A DNA stretch of 64,000 nucleotides from Trichopria drosophilae (GCA_030407085.1 CM059587.1:99691001-99755000), one strand, 5' to 3'; positions 40,001-55,000 are shown, counted from the first letter of the stretch. The notes: generated by a model not told the origin, from the letters alone. Numbers and translations are program-made.

Positions 40001-43000
40001 AGGAAAATCCTCTTTATCAATGGAGTCTAACTCGAAGTTGAATAACATTTACGTAATGGTTACATTATTACATAAATGTTACATAGTTGTTACATAACTT
40101 TTACTTTCGTGTTTGCAGGGACATAAGAAGTTTCCAGAATTTAATTTATAACGATTTTGTTTTAATTTCTGCAATTCGAAAAATGTAACAACTATGTAAC
40201 ATTTATGTAACAATGTAGCTATTACGTAAATGTTACATAACTGTTACATTTGTGTTTGCAGGGGTATTTTTAGGTTAGGAAAATCCTCTTTATCAATGGA
40301 GTCTAATAAGTTGAATAAATTTTTTATTTTTCTCTAAAAAGAACAATGGTTATTTAGTAAAATAAAAAAAAAAGAAAAACGATAAACCTGAAAGTATGTA
40401 CACATCGTTCAAATGACAGTTTAGAAGAAAACATGTATTTTCAAAAATTACGAGTGTATTACAGAAAATCCAGAACCCGTCAAAATCTTAAAACTATAAT
40501 GTTTATTTGATAATGGTAAATAAGAAACAGACAAATTAAATTACACAAATTTACATAATAAATAAAACTGGAATATTGTTAATAAATTAACCTCTCTAAG
40601 ACAGTGTCAAAAATATTATCTATTTATATTTTCATAATATTTATTGAAATTATAATAAGTATAAAGTTCATCAACCTGCATAAACAACTTCTGCTTTAAA
40701 CAATATAATCAGTAGTCGCATTTAAATAAACATAAACATATTTATTAAAACATTGAATAAAGGTCAAACGAGAACCTGACAGTGCCAGTCAGTCACCCGC
40801 CGAAGAGTCAGTCGATATCACCACTCGCCATGGATCGCCACAACGGATTTTCCAATGGGACGAAAGGGAATCGTAAGATCGACAACTACATCGAGACAAG
40901 GTCTTCGACGAGAGACTGCCAAGGCTATTCGGAAGTAGATAGAGGAACTAGTTTACTTAACGCATTTCCTGACCTTAGCCCCATTCGATCGAGTTCCCCA
41001 AACAAACGGACTGGATTTAAAGTAGAAAACTATAATCATCAAAATAAAACTTATACAAACATTTCTGTCTCGTCGCCAAAGAAAAGTGCTATAAACGGTA
41101 AGCAATAATCAAACTTTTTATAGTTAAACAATATTTTATAATCTCATTATTTCAGTGTCAAACTCCAGCGATACGAGTCTCGTCAATGGATCGCAGGTGA
41201 TAGACAGTCAGGTTTTCAATTCTTCGTCGGGCAGCGAAAAGTCTTTCATCCAGCAGCGAGTAGAGCGTCTCTATGGCCCAGGTGCCCTAGCGCAGGGTTT
41301 CTTCTTTAAACGCAGCAGCGGAAAAAAGTTGAATCTTAGTGATAGTTTTAATAAATCTAGTAACAATAATAATACTTCTTTAGACGATTCGAATACTGAG
41401 GAATCTTTGAAGAATTTACCGGTTCTGAGACATTTGCGACCAGAGTTTCGGGCACAGCTTCCGGTCGTCAGTCCACGAAGACCTACCGATGGCTCCGAAC
41501 AAGTTATTAAACCTTTGCAAAGGTTATCCGTATCAGCGAAGAAGAATGATGCCAAAGAAATAAAAGTGACGCACAAGAAAGAAACTTCGAAGGAGCATGA
41601 AAGTTCGAACACGAGTACGAACAGCATCTCCGACCAACAACCGGCAGCCCCAAAAGTCGTTTTACCAGTTTTGGATAATACGACATCGAAGCCAGGTGTT
41701 GGAAAAGAAGAATACGTTGAAAAAAATGGTCATTATTTCATCACTGTAAGTTACTTTTGATCTTCAAATTTCTTTTAATGTTTGTCAGGAATTAATTTGT
41801 TTTTTTTTACAGTTGCTGAAGAGAGAAATCTCAAGATTGCATTCATTAGCAGAATCTGCCGAAGCAGAATTGGAGCATACTAGACCAGACGAGTTACCCG
41901 AAGAAGCAGCCGGCAAGCTTCGGTCTGCTGCCGGAAAGGCAAGGTTATTAGCTTCGCAGAAGATGCAACAATTTGAAGGACTATGCCAGAAAAATATTGT
42001 AAGTTTTTTTTTTTATAACACCTGTAAACATGTTTTTATAAAATGTTTAATTTTAGAATCAAATTCCTGGAGAAGATTTCCCAACGACGAATGAGGATCT
42101 TGCTGGTTTTTGGGACATGGTGATGTTGCAGGTCGATCAAGTCAATGAACTTTTCGAACACATCGAACGTCTCAGAAAAAGCAATTGGGTAGAGGTACGT
42201 TACATTTTTATTCATCTTAACCTCTGTTATATCTGTTCCAATCCATTCCTTACGCGTTCTACCATAGCCTACCTTTCCTGTAGACCTTTTCAGCAATCGA
42301 TAACAAACCGAAAAGCGCCAGGAGAAAAGTAGTTGCGAAAGTCGAATCTAAAGTCAATCGAACAAATCAGGGAAACAAGGGTTCGAGTAAAACAACACCC
42401 CCGGCAAATGTTGAAAGTCCAAGATCGACACGTAGATTGGAATCGGATAAAGGGTCTTCGAGGTATCGTACCTTTAAAAGTTATTATCGAACTTAAGTTT
42501 TATGAGCAGTTTGGGTTAGGTATATTAGATTCGTTTTCAGGATTCGTGAAATATTTGTGATGGCCTTTTTTTATTTTTAGTAATATTTTTTGTACGATCA
42601 TATTTATTAAGTTTTTCTTTGTCATATTGAGGTTTTAGTCTGGTTCCTGATAGTTTTTTAATAATTCTGCTGTATTTTATTTATTCATTGAATTAAATCG
42701 TAAATCTGATTATTGAGTATTTAATGATTGAATTTTGAAATTGTATCAAATGAAACTTGAATTAGTTCAAGAATTGAACCGTTAACTCGTTCCCAGTAAA
42801 CGAAAACGAATAGAAAGTTATAAATACGAATTGAAATGAATTCAAACGAATTGAAATGAATTCAGGTGAATTAAAATGAATTCGAGTTAATTAATCATTT
42901 TCATGCGTTTTAATTCATTTTAATTCACCTGAATTCATTTTATTAATTCGCCTGAATTCATTTCAATTCACTTGAATTCATTTTAATTCACTTGAATTCA

Positions 43001-46000
43001 TCTCAATTCGTATTTATAACTTTCTATTCGTTTTCGAATTCTAGTGAATTGAAATGAATTCAAGTGAATTAAAATGAATTAAAAAGTGGATTAATCATTT
43101 TCATGCGTTTCAATTCATTTCAATTCACTTGAATTCATCTCAATTCGTATTTATAACTTTCTATTCGTTTTCGAATTCAAGTGAATTGAAATGAATTCAA
43201 GTGAATTAAAATGAATTAAAAAGTGGATTAATCATTTTCATGCGTTTTAATTAATTTTAATTCACTTTAATTCATTTCAATTCGCTTGAATTCATTTCAA
43301 TTTACTTGAATTCATTTTAATTCACTTGAATTCATTTCAATTCACTTGAATTCATCTCAATTCGTATTTATAACTTTCTATTCGTTTTCGAATTCAAGTG
43401 AATTGAAATGAATTCAAATGAATTCAAATGAATTCAAGTGAATTAAAATGAATTAAAAAGTGGATTAATCATTTTCATGCGTTTTAATTCATTTCAATTC
43501 ACTTGAATTCATCTCAATTCGTATTTATAACTTTCTATTCGTTTTCGAATTCAAGTGAATTGAAATGAATTCAAGTGAATTAAAATGAATTAAAAAGTGG
43601 ATTAATCATTTTCATGCGTTTTAATTAATTTTAATTCACTTTAATTCATTTCAATTCGCTTGAATTCATTTCAATTTACTTGAATTCATTTTAATTCACT
43701 TGAATTCATTTCAATTCACTTGAATTCATCTCAATTCGTATTTATAACTTTCTATTCGTTTTCGAATTCACGTGAATTGAAATGAATTCAAATGAATTCA
43801 AATGAATTCAAGTGAATTAAAATGAATTAAAAAGTGGATTAATCATTTTCAGGCGTTTTAATTCATTTCAATTCACTTGAATTCATCTCAATTCGTATTT
43901 ATAACTTTCTATTCGTTTTCGAATTCAAGTGAATTGAAATGAATTGAAGTGAATTAAAATGAATTAAAAAGTGGATTAATCATTTTCATGCGTTTTAATT
44001 AATTTTAATTCACTTTAATTCATTTCAATTCGCTTGAATTCATTTCAATTTACTTGAATTCATTTTAATTCACTTGAATTCATTTCAATTCACTTGAATT
44101 CATCTCAATTCGTATTTATAACTTTCTATTCGTTTTCGAATTCACGTGAATTGAAATGAATTCAAATGAATTCAAATGAATTCAAGTGAATTAAAATGAA
44201 TTAAAAAGTGGATTAATCATTTTCATGCGTTTTAATTAATTTCAATTCACTTGAATTCATCTCAATTTGTATTTTTAACTTACTATTCGTTTTCGTTTAC
44301 TGGGATGTTATTAATTTTGTTACTTTGAATCTTATTTAATTTGTTTAACCAATCAAAATGTAATTTTTGAAAGAAGTAAGCTTCAAATCATACTTTCTGT
44401 CGAATAAACTTCAGAATAATATTAAAAAATGGATTAATTAATTGAAAGTAACTTTCTTCTTTTGCAATCACTTCGTCTTAACCTGATAATGTTGGTGCAA
44501 AAATTAAATTGCAAGACGATGTATCTTATGTGAATTAAAATGAATTGAAGTGAATTAAAATGAATTAAAAAGCGGATTCAATTAATCATTTTCATGCGTT
44601 TTAATTCATTTTAATTCACTTGAAGTCATTTCAATTCGTATTTTTAACTTTTTATTCGTTTACTGGAATGTACAATTTAAAATGTTTAGAGTTAATTATT
44701 ATTATTATAATTCACATGTCGATTCGTAATGAGACGTGCATTTTTATTATCGAACTATCTTTGAATTGAGGTGAAAAAGTTTTAAATAATAATATTTACA
44801 TCAACAGCTTTAGGCCTTTTACGTATAATTTAACAATTTTAGCGCAATGTAAGAAGTTGATGTATTCACATGATTTACAACAAAATTTATACTCATATTT
44901 GACTTTTAATTTGTTTGATTTTGATCTCAGTAATGTGTCCAAATCTCGTTGCAGCTTAGAAACATCGAAGAGATTACTTTTATATAATTTAACATCGTCG
45001 GTAACAAGGTACATCCAAAGTTACTTTACATCCTATAGATTTATTTATTTATTTAAATCATCAATGGCCCATAAGGCTTTTTACAAGAAATAATAAAAAA
45101 TATTTATATATTGGTAGAGGCGCAAAATAAAATGCATAAAACTACTGATAAACAAATTAATACAAACAAATACATAATAAACATACTTAACCATAATTAT
45201 AGCATCAAACATTTTTGGAATTATACAGATGATTAATATTCGTCTATTATTTGTGATATTATTATTATTAACGTCTTTATTGGAAATAAACTTTACATAT
45301 ATAAATATACAATTCACAATACCAAAGGGCGAATCACAGCTTAAAAAGCTGTTTTATAGACCCAACAAACTAAAATGCATTCACTGTATCATTCCTGAAT
45401 AGGGTTTTTCATAGTCTGCAATGAATTTCAATTAGAAAATACTTCAGCTACGTTTTATGTTTTCCTTTTTTGTAATTCAAATTTAGTGAAATTAAATCAT
45501 TTGAAGCGAAGATAACTATTTTAAATTAATTCACCAACTGTTCTACTTGCAATTTTTTATTGTAATTCATTAACGATGACACTTTTTCCATTCCACTTTT
45601 TTTCCCATTCAAAATCATTGAAGCGAACAACTTTCTACAAACTATTAACCATTAAAAGTAATTGAATTTTATTTTTTCATTGAAATTCATTCAAGACGTT
45701 AAGAAAGCTATTTCAGATGCGATGTCATGAATAAATTGCAATCGACCTTCAATGAATTTTCGTTTACAGGGTACTGACCCATAATAGACAGTTATCTTAA
45801 CCCATTAAGTCCTGAATGGACGTTTTTTCACTACAATTTTCAACGGTTGTATTTAGTGTGAAAAAAGGCTCTAAAAAATTTGAAAGAAGACATATCTGAC
45901 GTAAAATTAACTGAACTTTCAGAATCTGTTATTACATTTTTCAGAAAATGCAACCGTGAAAAACTATATTCGATTTTTTCAAAAAAATCCTGCATTTTTC

Positions 46001-49000
46001 AAATGAATTTTTTTTTCATTTCGTCTTTTCACATTGAAATTGTTTCAGAATTCCTCTAAACGGTAAAGAAATCGTGTCCTCGAGACTTAAACTTTAAGAT
46101 GTGCCTACGTCCATTTTGAAAATAAAGGTAAAAGCATCCAAAATGGCGGCCCAAACACAAAAAAAATTAGCGAAAAATTCAGGAATTTTTTATTCAAAGA
46201 CGATCGACTTTAGGAAAAAATGTTACAGAACAAAAAGTTCTTACAATTATTCAAAGAATACGCTGAATTTTTTTCAGAATTTTTTAAACACTTTTTTCAT
46301 TTTTCAAAATCCCAAAATTTTGACAAATCGAAAAAGTCGTCAAAAAATTCTAAAAAAATTTTATCAATTTAAATTGATACTAAAAACATCATGTTTCTTA
46401 ACGAGTAAATTTTGTTATCAACAAATTAATAAAGAATTATAAATTAGAAAAGAAAACCTCGAAAAAATTGTCGAGAAGTTCAGGAATTTTTTATTTGACA
46501 ATAGTAGACTTTAGGAGAAAATGTTACGGAAGAAAAACTTCTTGCAATTAATCAAAGAATGCCCGAAAATTTTTTTAGAATTTTTTGACGACTTTTTCGA
46601 TTTGTCAAAATTTTGGGATTTTGAAAAATGAAAAAAGTGTTTAAAAAATTCTGAAAAAAATTCAGCGTATTCTTTGAATAATGGTAAGAATTTTTTGTTC
46701 TGTAACATTTTTTCCTAAAGTCGATCGTCTTTGAATAAAAAATTCCTGAATTTTTCGCTAATTTTTTTGTGTTTGGGCCGCCATTTTGGATGCTTTTACC
46801 TTTATTTTCAAAATGGACATAGGCACATCTTAAAGTTTAAGTCTCGAGGAAACGATTTCTTTACCGTTTAGAGCAATTCTGAAACAATTTCAATGTGAAA
46901 AGACGAAATGAAAAAAAAATTCATTTGAAAAATGCATGATTTTTTTGAAAAAATCGAATATAGTTTTTCACGGTTGCATTTTCTGAAAAATGTAATAACA
47001 GATTCTGAAAGTTCAGTTAATTTTACGTCAGATATGTCTTCTTTCAAATTTTTTTGAGCCTTTTTTCACACTAAATACAACCGTTGAAAATTGTAGCGAA
47101 AAAACGTCCATTCAGGACTTAATGGGTTAACTTAAAAAATTCGAATTTGTATAAAAATTTGCGTTAAAAATGAAATCTACTTCATCGTAAAGCTGTCACA
47201 AATACAAAACTTTCCTTAATTGTTTTCCAATCGTATTTCACGAATTTATATTTTCAGATTATCTTTGTTAAACATTAAATGTATCTTATTGGTAGTCATT
47301 ATGTCTTCTATTACGATTAAAAATTGTAGATCTTTATTGTTCCTACATTACAACTATACAACACTTTAATCGGAAGTTTATTCACTTGTAGAAATCATCT
47401 GTAAATCCCATTTTTAAATCACATAATAGAAATTACGTATTAAAATATAGACCTACATCAATTATTAGTACAATTCCAAAGTTTTTTGATACAACAGTTA
47501 TTAGCAAATTAGATTTTATTTACAATAGAAAATATTAGGTATAACAAAAGTTTTGTATAGTTTGATAATAACTGAAGTATATGATAACTTAAAGTATTTA
47601 GTATATTAAGTTTAGAGTTTCTTTTCTGATATGTTTTCGTAAGTGAAAATTAGGGTGAAATAATTTTCAAATGTTTAACCTTTCGACCATTGATTTAGGT
47701 CCTCTTCAGATTTATTCTATTTTAACAAAATAAAAAATATATATATAAAAACAATTTACAATTCTTTGATTGATGTGATGAGATGAATATGTGTTTACAA
47801 TATTATGAAAAAATTATGAAAAAATTATGAAACATCTAAAGTGACACATAAGAATTTGTTTCTTTTTTTTCCCTTTGAACTTTTCATTTTTCTTTTTTTA
47901 TTATAAATAATAAATTTAACTATGAAAAAAACACTGAAGTATCGTTAAAATATTTTGAATTTACATAACTTTATACATCAATGCAAAAATATGTTGAAAT
48001 TTGAATCGTAAACTTTTTAATTTGTGATACGTAGTACGGGAAGAATGTGAGTCATCTGTACCAAATAATTTACTTTTTCTCTTCGATATTGTGCCATGTT
48101 TGTACATTTAGTAAATGGGCCATAGACTCGTATACTAATACACTCCGTTCCACATTGATAGGGTCACCCCATTTTTTGTGGATTATTGTCTTTGTTATTT
48201 TAACAAACGAAGTGATGCTGTTTAAGTGCATTATATAAGTAAATTAACTAATGTTTGCACAAGTTTAGTAAGCCTAACCTGATTAATTCGTATATTTTTA
48301 TAGTTTTAATGACAAAAGTCAAATTAATAAAGACACTTACGTTTTGTTGATCTTTTATCATTAAGGAACTGAAATTCTTAATTGCTGATGTTCTTTTCAC
48401 GTTACTCTCTAAATCTGAATTAATAAAATTTTACTAATTGTAAGTCAAATTCTACTAATTGAAAAAGAGAAAAGTGGGTTACCAATAAATAGTAGAAATT
48501 TACTAATTACATTAGTCAAAATGTGTTACTAAACGAATTAGTAAATCTGAAATACTAAATAAATTAGTAGAAATTGATTATTTCGTATCCCTTTAACTGT
48601 TACCGTACGAATTTGTTAAAAATGATCAATCTTCGTTTACTGTACTACACGGACTAACAGAGGGCAAGTTTCTAGCTGTAATGAATTAGTACATAAATTT
48701 AGTTTCCATTAAGAAATGGAAAAACTAATTAGAATCCATTTCTGGATTAATCATCATTTTGGAATCTATGAATCTGCAAAAAACACAAATCATTAATCAT
48801 TAACCTAACTTTTAGAATAAAACTTTGGGTAATACCTCTAAATTCAATACCGTACCAAATCGAAGTTAGAATTATGGTTTTTGAAAATTTGGCACGTTAA
48901 ATTTTGAAAAATTATAACGCGTTTTAATTTTATTACGCTACATGTCGTTAAAAACGCCCAGAGAAAAAAAAACGAACAAAATTTATAAAAATATTGTGCC

Positions 49001-52000
49001 CAGCAAGAAAACTTACATTGTTAGACATTCTAACCTTAATTATACGCAAAAAAACTTACGACTTGTTTACGACGACTAATCATTCGTTTCCAGATCTTGA
49101 TGGATAACAAATAATCGTTATTCTGCGACGAATATGTGATACCGCGAGGTTTCAAAGTACAATCTATTGTTGATATGCACTTTCCTTACATTACGACATT
49201 GAACAAAGAAGCACGCGGATTTTCGACTAATTCAAACAGTGAATTTGTTTACTATTTCAAATGGTGAGATGATATTACTTATAAAATTGCTATTAGTGAA
49301 AACAATATGCCAGATTTTACTAATTCATTAAATGATATTGGGAAATTTGACTAATATAGTACTAATAAATTAGTCAAATATTCTGCTACTTATCGAAATA
49401 GTAAAAATTCTACTAATTCAGATTTAGAGAGTATGTCGTTTCTTAATGCCACTTCCAGCGAAAACACAGGTGACTAATTGAATTAGTAATGATTTTTACT
49501 AATAAAAAGCCACTAATTCGGTTATGTTACTATTTTCAACTTAGTTATTGTATTTTTTAATAAAAGAAATCAATTAGTTAAAGTTGACTAATGAATTAGT
49601 TGTTTTTAGTCTTTATTAGCAAAACTAATGTTTACAATGTTCCCAATTTCGACAGAATGACCAAATTTAATTTATGAAAAAATGTAAAAAGGACCCACAC
49701 TAATGCTTCATCAAATGTAAGCAACCTAGAATTTTGGAAAAGAGAAGCACCACAAATGGTTGAAGATATGTAAAATAAATATATTGTTTCATTCTAAATA
49801 GTCTATTAGTCTGCTAAATACAAGATGAAATTCGTTTCGTACCTCGGTTGGTCTGCCGAAAAGAAATTTAATTTAGCTGATCTAAATGAAATACAAAAGT
49901 ATTGATGTGATTTTTGAACACAACCGCATTTTTTTCTCCGTGCGATTGCATTATGTATGATGCTGCAAAACTTCGTTTGTCTTTTGTGGATGCGAGTCGA
50001 AAAACCGACAAATTAAAAAGCCGACAGATGAAATACCGACAATCGAAAAAAAAATGACAATCCAAAAACCGAATCTTAAAATTGACTGTCCCTTTGTCGA
50101 TCTGCCTTTTTAATGTGTCGCCTTTTTGACTGTCGGTTTTTTGATCTGTCGATTTTTCGATACGCACCAGCTTTTGTTACCCATAGAATGAATAGCCAAT
50201 GTTATCAGAAAGAGCTGAAAGAATCTCAATGCATTCGACATTAAAGCTCTGCTCAGCGAGATATAATATAAGGGCTCTTTATCTGAAAAATATTAATGAA
50301 TCTATGTTTTAAAAAATGACGGTTATATTATATTAATATGTAAATATACTTTGCTTCCAAGAATAAATCATTTAATTTTAGAAAAAAAAAAAACAAATCT
50401 CTTTAAGCGCTCCTATTAATGGGGGCCGTCACTTTTTCGCTAACAGTGTCAAAATATACGAAGAAAAAATGTAATGGGTGATTTAAAAAAATGTGATACT
50501 TTCATGTCCCCAATACAGAAATCGTAAATTATCACTAAATTTCATCAATTTAAAGATACAAATATTCAGACAGAGTTTCATCTCATATGTTAATACATAT
50601 TTACAAGTCATAAACGAATGTTTGATTACAATTTTGATGCTGTAATAGATAAAATGTAAACTCCGTCCTGTGTCCCCTGCGCTACATTTGGACATTAACT
50701 AATATAAGTAGAAAAGATTCCTTTCTTTTTCCAGAAAAGTATAAATAATAATAACAAATAGACCATTTAATCTTCATGTTAACGTAATTTCGAAACAACC
50801 CATGTTTGTTAACTTTGATAAAATTTAATTTGAAATCTGTCCCCATATTTTGACAGCTCTTTCGGAAGCCACGGTATTTCAGTTATTTTTATATTTTTTT
50901 ACAAAATGTTTATCGGATTAATGTATTGCATAAGGTGTGATCAATTTTGATTGAATAAAACTAAATATTTATGTATTTACATTAACACATTTCAGATGAG
51001 TTGCACATTTAATACAACGGTAAAAGTACATGTCATTGTGAGGTTAACAATTTTTGTAAACTCCGGGCACAACTTGTATACTAAATAAAAGAGTAAAACT
51101 GAATTTTTCATAGATATTTTGATAGATTTTGTAATTATCTACTATTTTCTATGCGGAATTTAAAATTCGTTTAATATTCAAAGAATTATGATTTATAATG
51201 TGGTAGTTTGTAAACTCCGTCACTGTAAACTCCGGTCTAGTTATTGAATATAATTATGTCTAATATGTGAAAACACTTAAAGCTTTGGTCATGAACAGTT
51301 TAAATCACGAAACAAATACTTAATACTAAAGCTTTTAGATAATATTTGATGAAAGTTTTAATGCATAATAGCTGTTGAAATCATTCCCAGATTATGATGT
51401 ATTATGATTTTATATTAATGTTAAAAAATGTCTATTTTAACTATTTTTATGAATTTTTGTTTACAGAACCATATTTTTTTTTAACTTTTTACAATTGCAT
51501 CGCATAATACTATTTCTCAACTTCAAAAAATAATTCTCTTAAGTTATTCTATGATTTTGTTTTAATGAAGATATACAATTTAGAATTCAAGACAAACAAT
51601 AATGCAGACTCAAGCATTTTATAATGACGAACTTAATTTTTGATCAGTTTTTTATTTCTTAGTCTTTTAGGGACCTCAAAAACCCCTAAAGGCAGAATAA
51701 TAAGGAGCTTGTCAAAAAGTAAGTTCTGAGCTGTAAAACGGGTGAGTTTGCATGGCTGAAAGTTTTGAATTCCAAATTGTATATCTTCATTTCAGAACAT
51801 CGTAGAATAATTTAGGAATAATTTGTTAAAGATTTAAAAAAATTGATTCCCTAAAATAAATCCATTGAAATGGCTAAAATTGCAATTTTTTTGTCAATTT
51901 TTTGTCAATTTTAGCGAAAAATTTTATAAAACCAGACGTGATGAAACAATTTCATAGCCAGATTCATTTACAACACAAACAATCTGCAATTTCTCACCCA

Positions 52001-55000
52001 TTCTTGAAACTGGTAAAAGTGAAATTTCGCAAGTCTGTAACTAATGTTACTTCTGTATTCACTTTTCACAATCGACTCGACATATTACACCCTGTGTAGA
52101 GAAGTACGTTTCAAATTTACGTTTGTGAATGAGATTAAACAAATTCTGTAAACTAAATGTCAAGTGAATTAAAAGTAAAAAGGGAGTAACGTATATTCAA
52201 AACATAAATGCTGTAAACTCCGTCATCACAAAATTCACTTAAATGGTGATATGAACTATTTGGAGGAACTTGTAGTTGCAATATTGTAAATTTACGTTCG
52301 TTTTGACATTCTTAATAAGTTTCACAGAAAAAAACTTCATTAGAGAACATTTTTAATTTCTCAAATTTTCCACGTCAAAAAGTATCAAATTTTTTGGAAT
52401 CACCCTAATGCATACCAAACTTTTAAGAATATTCTTTATTACAATTCTATAATACACTTAAAAAGTTTCGTGTAATAAGTTAAAATAATAACGAAATAAA
52501 ACAAATTCTTACTAAAAAATTTGTAAAAGTTGTTAGCGCCTTCACATTATTAGCGAGATTCCCTTCACGTATTTAGCGCAGGTGAAGTTAGTTCTTCTTC
52601 CCTCATTTGTATATTGTGTCAGCTGGAAGGTGCACAAGAAACTATGCGCATTTGTTGGACAATAAAGTGAAAGGCTCCGAGTACGATAATAAAATGAAAT
52701 TCTACTAAAAAATGTTGTTATTTAAATTCGATTTCATATCAACTGTCCGTTATGGTATCATCTTGAAACTAATTTAGATTGTGGAGAGAGTTTGTCACTT
52801 GAATGATCCACAATGGCGTCAGAAACCAGAATTTTTGCTCATTATGTTTAGGACGCTTTAACTAAAAAACTAAAAGCTTTTCGAAAAAAATTATAATTAC
52901 AAAAAGGGCTAAGAATTCATCAAAGAGTACAATAGAATTTTTTGAAAATCTTAATTCTGAGTCAAAAGTTGAGAAACCAAATAACGTTTATGAAGAAAAG
53001 GTTATTTAGATTATTATAAATAATAAATGCTAATATTTTTTAGTATGAAAAACTAGTGCCAACAAATGCCAACAGAACTTATATCCCGAAATCAGACTAT
53101 ACATTTTCGATGGTTTTCGTTACATTGTATCCAAATTTGGCTGCAGAATTGTTCTATCCCGTCAAGATTTTGAGATATCCTAACCTAAAATTGCAAAAAA
53201 CACTGTTTTTGCTCATATCCATTAAGTTTTTGTGGCGGAACAAAATTATTATTTGTAATTTGGCATGGACAATATTAAGGTACTGTTTGTCAGCTTCAAA
53301 ATGCCTTTTTAGTAATTCCGATAAGATTTCTTTTTATCGAGTTAATTATATGAAAATAACTAATCAACTGAGATTGACTTTCTTGCTAAAAATTGTTCTA
53401 TTACGTCAAGATATTGAAATATCCTAACCTAAATGTGCAAAGACACAGTTTTTGCCTATTTTAAGTTTTTGTGGCGGAATAAATTTTTGTTCGCAATTTG
53501 ACAAAAACCAGATTAAAATGCATTCATCGGGAACCTCAATATATTTTTTCGACGGTTTTCAATGTGTTGAATCAAAATCTGGGTCATATGGCGTCAAAAA
53601 GATATCCTAACCTAAAAGTGCAAAAAACGAAAGTAATAATCGTGCCTTGTCAAAAACTTCGGTAATTCATGGAAAAAAAAATCGTACGAAAGGACTAAAA
53701 ATGCATTTTAAAGTTGATGAACAATGCTTTAATCTGGTTCTTGCCAAAGTATTAACAAGCATTTTCTTCCGCCACAAAATCTAACTCAATATGATCAGAA
53801 ACAGTGATTTTGCACTTTTAGGTTAGGATATCTCAAAATCCTGATGTGATGGAACAATTCTGGGGCCAGATTTCGATTCAGAGAACCTTCGGAAAAGTAT
53901 AATCCAGTTTCTGGATATTGGTTTCTGTCTATCAATTTTGGTATCCAGATATTTCACGATCCTTGAAAACGTATCAGAAACATTGCGGAGAGAAATTGTT
54001 AGGTGGGATCAACACGAAATCACACCTTAATCCATAACTATTTTAGCCCCCCGGTGACATCGGCGGCATCAGCGTTGGTGACGACGCGCGAATCGATGGA
54101 TCGGGGGTCGCGAAACTCGGGCTCCAGACACGAAGACGAAGATTTCGAGGGTGCTGACACTTCGGCGACGACGGAGGACGCGAACACGTCGAAAAGATCG
54201 CCGTCTTGTTTAAAGAATTCTGGTAATTTGTCGTCACCGAGACCCATCAGCGCGGGTCGACGTTCCCACAAATCCCAGCTTAGCGTTACCTTCTGCGACG
54301 AGCTGGACGAGTGCTCGCCTCCGACGTCGCCGCCGTCTCCGGATCGTCACCGACCCGGAAACGCGTCCTCCGCTGCAGAGACCGGCGGAGGAGGTGGCAG
54401 ACCCAAGGAAGCTCGTATTCGCCCGAAGGCTACGGTCAGTTCTTGTAACAGGCCGCACAGGGGGTGCGTCGAGAAGCCCCAGGTCAAACGTAAGGTCATT
54501 CAAAAATCCATAGCAAATAGTCAAAATTACAAGAAACTGGCAGACATATTAAAACCGGAAATCGACGAGTCCGTCACCAGAGAGATCCTGGAAAGAAAAA
54601 TAAATATGTGCGAAAGTATCCAAGGTTCCTCGCAGTCCCTTTCGTTTGATACATTTACCTACGAACCATCATCCATCGGTACTTTTGATAGTGCACTTTC
54701 GAAAAACTGGATCGGCGACAGGAAAGATGAGTGCGCCACGATTTGGACTCACGCAAAATCAAGACCTTCAAAGGCGAGTGTCAAATCTACTCAGAGCAAA
54801 CTGGACCGGATGAAGAACTACGATAGGAAAAGAATAGAAAACTTACGGAGGAAGATAAAAAGAATCGCCAGTAATTTTCGGCTGAATACCGGTCGAAAAA
54901 GATTGCACATAGCTGACCACTTAGTATGCGTAAAAGACCCGAAAGAATCTGAAACGATGATGGTCAAACCATTCGATATAAAGAATCAGGAATACATGTT

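Noticed and set aside
40782..41108. Start of exon 4 at the GTG at 40782 or at the TGACAG acceptor
   Set aside because: The acceptor at 40,782 gives phase 1 and breaks the frame from exon 3. The AG at 40,762 keeps phase 2 and an open frame.
46101..46442. 113-codon ORF inside the family B foldback
   Set aside because: It lies across the hairpin arm and is explained by repeat structure; no protein features.
53056..53427. 123-codon plus-strand ORF
   Set aside because: It spans a foldback repeat and lacks any recognised motif or splice context.
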